This document shows positions 57,641 through 64,000 of a stretch of 64,000 bases of DNA, one piece after another (positions within the stretch are counted from its first letter, which is position 1; each line of letters begins with the position of its first letter). Location of the stretch: assembly GCF_030272615.1 (NCBI RefSeq), contig NC_081408.1, positions 202,018,341 through 202,082,340 on the forward strand, written 5' to 3'. Made by a program: the position numbers and the translations under genes. The notes below the pieces were generated by a model. It did not search any database. It had not been told where the DNA came from and saw only the letters and a program-made list of their open reading frames with translations. Origin of the DNA: Cryptomeria japonica. Its lineage: Eukaryota; Streptophyta; Pinopsida; Cupressales; Cupressaceae.

Positions 57641-58090
57641 TTCTAGTACCACCAGTCACTGGAAAGCCACTTATTCTATATATCTCAACAACAGATATTT
57701 CACTGGGGGCATTATTGGCACAAGAAGATCAACAAGGAAAGGAACGCGCCATATATTACATCAGTAGAACATTGAATAGCTATGAACTCAACTATACATT
57801 CATTGAAAAGGCTTGCCTAATAGTGGTATTCACATCTTAGAAGTTCCGACTTTATATGCTAGCACACACCATCAAGCTAGTTGCAAAAATTGATCCTCTC
57901 AAATATCTACTCAGCAAGGCAGCTCTTACAGGTCGATTAGCTAAATGGGTCATGATTCTTAGTGAATTTGACATCCAATACACAGAAAGACGAGCCATCA
58001 AAGGACAAGCAATTGTAGATCAGTTAGCCGAAGCACCACTACCAGGAAAACACACCATGGAGATTGAATTTCCTGACAAAGATGTTCTTT
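57641..58090 (+). pseudogene. Tat2 first RNase H
   Basis: PLILYISTTDISLGALLAQE and YYISRTLNSYELNYT mark the domain; the catalytic Asp of the LYTDAS position is Ser here, and in Tat1 too. The frame stops at TAG 57838 where Tat1 has Gln (ASQK against TS-stop-K), and resumes at LAHTIKLVAKIDPLKYLL. The domain is probably structural rather than catalytic. Confidence 0.85.
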
Positions 58091-58490
58091 CTCTTTCTAC
58101 CAAACACTAGACCCTATACTTTGACGGATCCTATACTCAACATGGTTCAGGGGCCGACATTCTATTCATCACTCCTGAAGGACACACTATGCCAAAATCA
58201 TATAGGCTTATGTTTCCATGCACAAATAATGTGGCTGAATATGAAGCATTGGTCATAGGCATCAAAATGGTCGTCGAATAGAAAATCACAGAGTTAAAAG
58301 TCTATGGAGACTCACAACTAGTCATCAATCAAATCAATAACAACTATCAGACAAAGGATGATAAGCTACTACCCTACAAACGAATGGTGGATGACTTCAA
58401 ATAGTATTTTGTGCACATCACCTTCGAGCAAATACCAAGGTTGAACAACAAAGCAACCGATGCAATGGCTACAATCGCTTCACTACTACA
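58091..58490 (+). pseudogene. Tat2 archaeal-type second RNase H
   Basis: The blocks are TLYFDGSYTQHGSGADILF, NNVAEYEALVIGIKM, VYGDSQLVINQINN and KATDAMATIASLL, with all four acidic residues. Stops are TAG at 58108 (Trp in Tat1), TAG near 58279 and TAG near 58402 (Gln in Tat1). Removal of RNA during reverse transcription is the known function. Confidence 0.88.
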
Positions 58491-58639
58491 AATTCCAGAG
58501 CAACAGAGTCATTATGAGTTCCTGGTAGAGCAACTGTTCTCCCCCATCTATGACCACTCTGAATCCCATGTTATCTATGCCTTGACTAGTTCAGATTCTC
58601 TATTATATGGACCAATATACGACTACCTCAAACACAATA

Positions 58640-59860
58640 TCTTACCCATTGACCAATCCCATAACCAAAAATGTAACTTTATCCGACAAGTTGCCCGTTA
58701 CACCCTTACTGCTGTTACTTTGTATCGTCAAGGTCTCGATGGTACTCTTCTTCATTATCTTGATCGTAATGATTCTGATTCTGCTTTACATGAGCTTCAT
58801 GAAGGTATTTGTGGCACACATTCAAGTGGCACTACTCTTGCTAAAAAGATTCTAAGGATGGGATACTACTGGCCTACAATGGAGAAAGACTCCTATCACT
58901 TTGCCAAGAAATGTCCTAAATGCCAAATCCATGGTAATTTGATACATGCACCAGCAATAAGAACTGCAGCCATTTACAACATCATGGCCCTTTTGTCAGT
59001 GGGGACTGGACTTAGTAGGCAAAATTCATCCTTCATCTTCAAATGGAGACAAGTTCATTATAATAGCAACAGAGTACTTTACCAAATGGATAGAAGCAAT
59101 TCCCATGACTACAGTAACTGGGAAACAAATTGCCTCTTTTATCCTCAATTATCTGATCTGCAAATATGGTATTCCAAGTTCAGTCATCACAGATAATGGA
59201 TGACCTTTTAAGAACCAAGATGTCCAAGAACTATGTGAAAAATTCAAAATCCAACATAGGTTCTCTACACCATACTACCCGCAGGGAAATGGTCAAGCAG
59301 AAGCATCTAACAAAACAATACTGAAAATCCTCAAGAAAATAGTGAATGATGCAGGCAAAGATTGGCATGTACAACTCAATCCAGCACTTTAGGCATACAG
59401 AACCAGCATCCACACACCTACAGGAGCAACACCATACTCATTGGTTCATGGATCAGAGGCTATTTTACCCCTGGAGGTAGAGATCCCATCTCTCAGAGTC
59501 TCTTTGAAAGGCTTAATCCCAGATGAAGAGTATCAAGTTAACCGTCTACAAGAACTTGAGCTATTAGATGAAAGACGCCAACATGCTTATACTCATCTCA
59601 AAGCATATCAACAACGCATGTGCAGGAGCTACAATCACAAGGTCATTCCCCGCAACTTCAAGGTTGGTGACCTAGTACTCAAAGAAAATCCAAGAAATCA
59701 ACAAGATTGAGAAAAGAAAGGGAAATTTGAACCTAACTAGTTGGGTCCCTATGTTATCATATCAGTTTATGGATCAGGTGCCTATCAGCTAACAAATTCT
59801 GAAGGAGATGTGCTCGACGAACCAACTAACAACATTCATCTGAAAAGGTATTATACTTAA
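58640..59860 (+). pseudogene. Tat2 integrase
   Basis: Zinc part: ELHEGICGTHSSG, GYYWPTMEKDSYHFAKK, CPKCQ. A frameshift near 58965 leads to GLDLVGKIHPSS (first Asp), VITDNG (second Asp, followed by TGA at about 59202) and GQAEASNKTI near 59296 (Glu). TAG near 59389 stands for Trp in LWAYR. The C-terminus has SYNHKVIPRNFKVGDLVLK and LGPYVIISVYGSGAYQL. TGA at 59708 and TAG at 59738 precede the end KRYYT, stop TAA 59858-59860. Confidence 0.93.
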
Positions 59861-59935
59861 AGTAGCCTAGTGCACGGAAAAAGCCCAAAACAAACAAAAA
59901 AAATCAAAAAAATCCAGAAAAAGCAAAAACAAAGG

Positions 59936-59966
59936 GTGAAAACCTAGTAAACAGGCGCCCTTGTGA
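59936..59966 (+). promoter_or_regulatory. Conserved post-integrase motif, copy 2
   Basis: GTGAAAACC, then GTAAACAGGCGCCC and TTGTGA, 75 bases after the integrase stop. It matches 3618-3647 of Tat1 over about 28 of 31 positions although nearby sequence is not alignable. See the first copy. Confidence 0.55.
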
Positions 59967-61203
59967 AATGAATGGCTCCTCCATCTATCTCCATACCATT
60001 TTATCCATCAAAACACTATCAGCCATCGCTTGACACTTAGCAAATATCCATTCAGGACATACTTAGCGTAGTCACTATCCTGATTTGTCTATAAATATCC
60101 TCCTACCACTAAAACACCATGGCTTGGAATCACTATATATATTCACATCAAGAGGCACACTTAGCTAGGGGCATATAAATCATATTAATATAGCACACAC
60201 TCAAGACATCAAGACTAGATGCAAAACTCAACAGCATGACATCCACCAAACAACACTACGCTTCATCGCAAAAACCAAAACAAAGACAATTCACACAAAT
60301 ATCAAGGATGGATGATTTTCTGAAGTACTGAATGTTGCACTATAGCATAAAATCTTAACTAGTTTTGCATTTTGAACTTTTTGCATTATTGGATTCTCTT
60401 CCTTATCTCACTAAATGCTTCATAGCTAGAGGTCAAGGGGAATTTCCAATATTTTCTTGGTCTTCTGTCTGGGAGGTGATCACTTGTACTGTGTGAATAC
60501 ATGCCTCGAGACATGATATGTCGAATATCATTGAAGGCCTTATTCCACTTCACGCATATAAATGATCTAATCTTGTCTGTTTACGCAATATGCACTCAGG
60601 TCATCCTGGTTCAATTATACCTTGATGTTTGTGCTATCTTGCAAAATCAAACATCATGTAAATTTTTCTCAGGTCATTATGGTTCAATTATACCATTATG
60701 CTTGTATAAATTTTCAACATATCCTAAACAAATCAATGCTCAATGATGATATCTACAAAGAAAGCAAAAATATGGTTCTATCGGATGGCAAATACAGAAT
60801 ACGGGATGCTCCAAAAACAATTAGTTGCATCTCATTTTACAATTAGTTGCATCTCATTTTACAATTAGTTGCGTATCATTTTACAATTAGTTGCATATCA
60901 TTTAACATCATTTACACATCACGATACATGTAGCAGCATGAATAAAACATACATCTCATTTTCAAGATACATCTCACAGCATATAAAAGCATACATCCTG
61001 CATCATACATTACATCATATATTTAAGCATTACATCATCACATAAAATAAATGCATCCATATCAACACATCACATGATCAAAAATGGTGCCATATATATA
61101 TATATATATCTCAAAACTGATCAAAATGTATAAAATGTGTCCAAACACTATGTCCAGTACAACAAATAACAACTGCTCAAAAATACAACAGAGACCCTGT
61201 CTC
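59967..61203 (+). other. Tat2 3' non-coding region
   Basis: No coding signal on either strand. AT-rich with many CATC and ACATCA words, a 22-bp tandem repeat at 60817-60905 and a short (AT)n run at 61091-61110. As in Tat1 it separates pol from the end of the antisense ORF. No clear polyadenylation signal was fixed. Confidence 0.5.
60817..60905. repeat. 22-bp tandem repeat
   Basis: Four units of ACAATTAGTTGCATCTCATTTT with few changes. It lies in the 3' non-coding region, a place known for new tandem repeats in Tat/Ogre elements. Confidence 0.9.
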
Positions 61204-63114
61204 TCAAGTATGACTATCTCTTGACGGAGATGGTCTCGCTCTAGATACACCTGCCCCTGGATCTCCAGGAGGGTCCTGTCTCGGTGGCCCCGTCACACCT
61301 CGGCTCTCCGACCGTGACCTAGTGGTTCAAGATCGACTAGATCTCGACTGTGCAAAACTCTCCACCTGCCGATCCTTGGGTACTGCAGCCTCATAATGCC
61401 GCCTATAATACTCTACCTCCTGCACTCTCCGCATCAGCTCTCTAAGGGTGTCTATCATCGGACCACCCACCGCTGCTCTTTGCACAGTCACCAACATCTC
61501 CTCTGCTCATCCTCACCGCTCTATCTCAGTGGTCAACTGAGAAATCTGCCACTGATAGGTCAAAATCTGTGCTTGCAGCTGCTGAACGGTAATCTGCAAG
61601 GTCCGGATCTGTGCATCCTCCACATGACCTAGCACTCAAATTCGCAGCAGCACCTGTGCTGGATGAACCCCTCCCACTCGCCCTGTCCTCGGTGCTAGAG
61701 GAGGGAGTACATCTGCCCTCCTCCTCTGTGCTGGTCTCCTTAACTCCTCCTCACCACCCATTGCAACTAACACCTCCCCCACTCTCCCCTCTCCACTGGC
61801 TCCAATAGCCAATCCACCTCTCCCCCTGTCTATCCTCCCCTGTCTGATTGCTTTATCCACTCCTCTCCTCCCTCTCTTTCCCCACCTCCCTCTGGCTCCT
61901 CCTCCTCCTCCATCATCCCCATCATCTCCATCATCTCCCCCATCTCCCTCCTCCTCATCTGAGTCAAATGCTGGCCTCATCTCCTCCAGATCTGAGATCC
62001 TAGCCACCGCCCGCACAACAAACAAACGGGTGAACTCATCTGTCATCCCTGCATCCTGGATCTCTGGGGCATAGTCCCAGATCTTCCCGACCAACCCCAC
62101 AAACTCCTCCACTACCACGACACTATCAATAGTCGGCCCCCAATCGACCACATCCTGCTGCCGTCGTGCATACAAACATGCTCCCTATGGAACACCCTAC
62201 TGGTGCCCAAACTGCCTCAAATCTTGGGTCACCACAAACCACTCAATGACGAATGGGGTCCTCCCAATCAGATACCTCATCATAAATACAAAGGGCATCT
62301 CCAGCCCATCCTCCGCCCATACCTCACAACCTATGTACGGTCTCCAGGTGACCGTATCTATGTCGTCAAAAACCCTCCTCCAATGCTCTAGTTTGCCCAG
62401 CTTACGCTGGACAACTAGACCTCTATATCCGTAGGCATATGCTGCACCTACGGGCCTGTCTCTATCTACCAGTGGCCTCACTGCTGGAATGTGCTCCTAG
62501 CACCATACCTGTAATAGGGTCATGCTAGCTGACAAACTGCCGTACCTGAGGTATACTACCTCATGCAAACTCTGGTATAAATGAGCAAGCATCGCTGACC
62601 CCCATGCAAATCTCTGGCCCTGTGTGACCATCTCCTCCAACACTAACCCCCATCCCATTGAGAATCCCTTTGACCTACGATCAGGACAAAGGAATCCCCC
62701 AATGAATCCTGCGAGTACAGATGGCAGCAGTGCATAACCCAAATCCAAAAACTCCTGCCAGGGGATCTCATAGCCACAAACTGTGTCATCCTAAAATATG
62801 CGACGCAGTGCCTCTATGTCACCCTCCTCTAACTACTCATAGGGAAGTAGTGCCCCTACTACAGGAATCCGCAAAATCCGGTAGCAATCCTCCGGTGTCA
62901 TTGTCATCTCTCTAGTGGCAAAATGAAAGGTGTTCGTGTCGCTATGCCACCTCTCTGACAACGCTGTCAAAAGCCCCCAGTTCATAGTGAACCGAGGCAT
63001 ATCCAGGAGAGAGGTCAATCCACATCTCTCAATAATATCCAAATCGGCCTGTGACAATATCAACGTCCATGGTCTCGGGAATCTCTCCCTCAACTGTACA
63101 ACACTCAATCGCTC
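61204..63114 (-). pseudogene. Tat2 antisense ORF, PMD protein, main exon
   Basis: About 637 codons on the minus strand. After a good 3' splice site (TTTGTTTGTTGACAG|GAG) come RERFPRP, GLLTALSERWHSDTNTFHF, MTPEDCYRILRIP, IGGFLCPDRRSKG, KLGKLEHWRRVFDDIDTV, WRPYIGCE and MRYLIGRTPFVIEW, the same order as in Tat1, which defines a plant mobile domain. The C-terminal part has an acidic run near 61950, Arg/Gly-rich stretches, then a coiled coil (IRTLQITVQQLQAQI) and ends in a Pro/Gly/Arg tail with GDPGAG, stop TGA 61204-61206. Six or so TAG stops occur, one of them (IF-stop-DD) at a Gln in Tat1. Confidence 0.83.
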
Positions 63115-63227
63115 CTGTCAACAAACAAAACATATCCACTATCAGTTTCCACATCAACACAAAGATATCAAAATACAATTTACATCAACAACATAAAACA
63201 ATTTGCTCATCTACAATCAAAGTTCAA

Positions 63228-63420
63228 AATCCTATCATTTCATATCAACTTGTAAAACAACTCAAGTTCTCAAAAACCATATCAAAACTTGTAATACAAC
63301 TCAAGTCTCCACAATCACATAAACTTGTAAAACAACTCAAGTTTCCCACCCATATCAGCTTGTAAAACAACTCAAGTTTCCAACCCATATCGGCTTGTAA
63401 TACAACTCAGGCTTCACACA
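63228..63420. repeat. Tandem repeat with AACTTG/CAAGTT arms
   Basis: Five units of about 40 bases, CATATCAACTTGTAAAACAA plus CTCAAGTTTCCA, each with an inverted AACTTG...CAAGTT that could form a hairpin. It lies in the region predicted to be the intron before the antisense main exon, at the place of the Tat1 minisatellite, but with unrelated sequence. Confidence 0.85.
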
Positions 63421-63604
63421 CATTGAACTTGAAACAGAACACGCAAATACATCATATTTTGATCAAAACAATAGATTGATATCTATATATAACTTGAAAA
63501 TTCGCAAATCAAAAAGAGTTATACAAACACTCATATTGGAAAAATTCATCAAAACACGACAGGCAAACAAAACAAATTTTCAAATTGACCAAAATTGCAA
63601 AAAA

Positions 63605-63990
63605 TTTTCGATGCGCTAAAACAGTTATTCAATGCGCTAAAAACCTCCCACGCACTAGGCTGCTTTTCCTACATGCTAATCTATTTGTCCTATGCGCTAG
63701 ACTCTGTCTACGCGCTACTCTTTTCCCCCCATGCGCTACCTAACTCACCCTATGCGCTCGACTCTATCTAAGCGCTAATCTACCCCTCCTAGGCGCTACC
63801 CTTTTAGCCCTATGCGCTAGGTTAGTCCTATGTGCTAAACCCCCTTCCCTATGCAAACCCCTGTGACTCCTATGCGCTAGGTCACACCTACGTGCTAACC
63901 TGTTGACGTGACGTGCTACCCAACACTTTCCATGAGCTATTCTACATGCATGCGCTAACATACTAATTTTATGTGCTAGCCTACATTTTT
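63605..63990. repeat. Array of ATGCGCTA (TAGCGCAT on minus strand)
   Basis: About 18 copies of ATGCGCTA or variants (ACGCGCTA, AGGCGCTA, ATGTGCTA) every 19-22 bases with C/T-rich spacers. Read on the minus strand it is the TAGCGCAT motif of the leader arrays at 49403-51545. It reaches nearly to the window edge and probably goes on. A 7-residue periodic frame (LAHR-like) arises from the 21-base period and is not taken as coding. Confidence 0.9.
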
Positions 63991-64000
63991 CGGACGCGAC

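Larger units (their letters stand above)
47863..64000 (+). mobile_element. Tat2: Ty3/gypsy Tat-lineage element, 3' end outside
   Basis: 5' LTR, tRNA-Lys primer site, 3-kb leader with TAGCGCAT-type repeats, gag, protease, RT, two RNase H domains, integrase, post-integrase motif and antisense PMD ORF, in that order. The element inserted into a minus-strand copia gag. Its length in the window is 16.1 kb and the 3' LTR is not reached, so the whole is likely above 18 kb, long but within the range known for Tat/Ogre elements. Coding regions carry about ten TAG or TGA stops and a few frameshifts. Confidence 0.95.

Noticed and set aside
63764-63961. Open frame with LAHR-like periodic residues on the minus strand
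   Set aside because: The periodicity follows from the 21-base DNA repeat; codon choice and composition show no other coding sign, and it lies in the predicted intron.

Overview
The window is plant nuclear DNA made almost entirely of nested LTR retrotransposons in different stages of decay. No intact host gene, rRNA or tRNA gene was found. The lineages present are Ty3/gypsy Tat with a second RNase H, Ty1/copia with gag of the UBN2 type, and a chromovirus-like element without coding capacity. Together with large old nested insertions and an AT-rich background, they suggest a seed plant with a very large genome. A gymnosperm is plausible, but this is inference.

Layout: (1) 1-9150 (+) is the 3' half of a Tat element, Tat1: broken pol (RT, RNase H, archaeal-type RNase H, integrase), a long 3' region carrying an antisense plant-mobile-domain (PMD) gene with a recognisable TATA box, first exon, intron and second exon, then a polypurine tract and a 773-bp LTR. 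Tat1 is inserted in (2) 9151-23165 (+), a tandem array of copia-type LTR units without gag-pol, laid out as internal A - LTR - internal B - LTR - internal C - LTR. Each internal region carries the same two ORFs, in frame and separated by one TAG. The array is itself inserted into the left LTR of (3) 23166-34325 (+), a non-coding element with LTRs of about 4.5 kb. (4) 34326-39034 is AT-rich DNA with a motif cluster, microsatellites and a minus-strand two-exon pseudogene of unknown family. (5) 39035-40119 (+) is a copia gag-protease fragment cut off by minus-strand LTR and ORF remnants (40120-41261), followed by (6) 41262-47862 (-), a copia gag-pol element with its 3' LTR. Its gag is interrupted by (7) 47863-64000 (+), a second Tat element, Tat2: 1473-bp 5' LTR, tRNA-Lys primer site, a repeat-rich leader, gag, protease, RT, two RNase H domains, integrase, and again an antisense PMD gene. 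Its 3' LTR lies beyond the window.

How the parts relate: the two Tat elements are different families but share gene order, a conserved motif just after integrase, and an antisense PMD gene whose main exon begins at a homologous 3' splice site. In both, the intron before that exon holds two tandem arrays, and their sequences differ between the families. In Tat2 the same TAGCGCAT-type repeat occurs in the sense leader and, inverted, in the antisense intron, so each transcription unit has it upstream in the same relative orientation. All coding regions are broken, mostly by TAG and TGA rather than TAA, as expected for C-to-T decay of methylated DNA. Coordinates, motifs and splice signals were read by eye. 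Family names rest on motifs, not on database searches.
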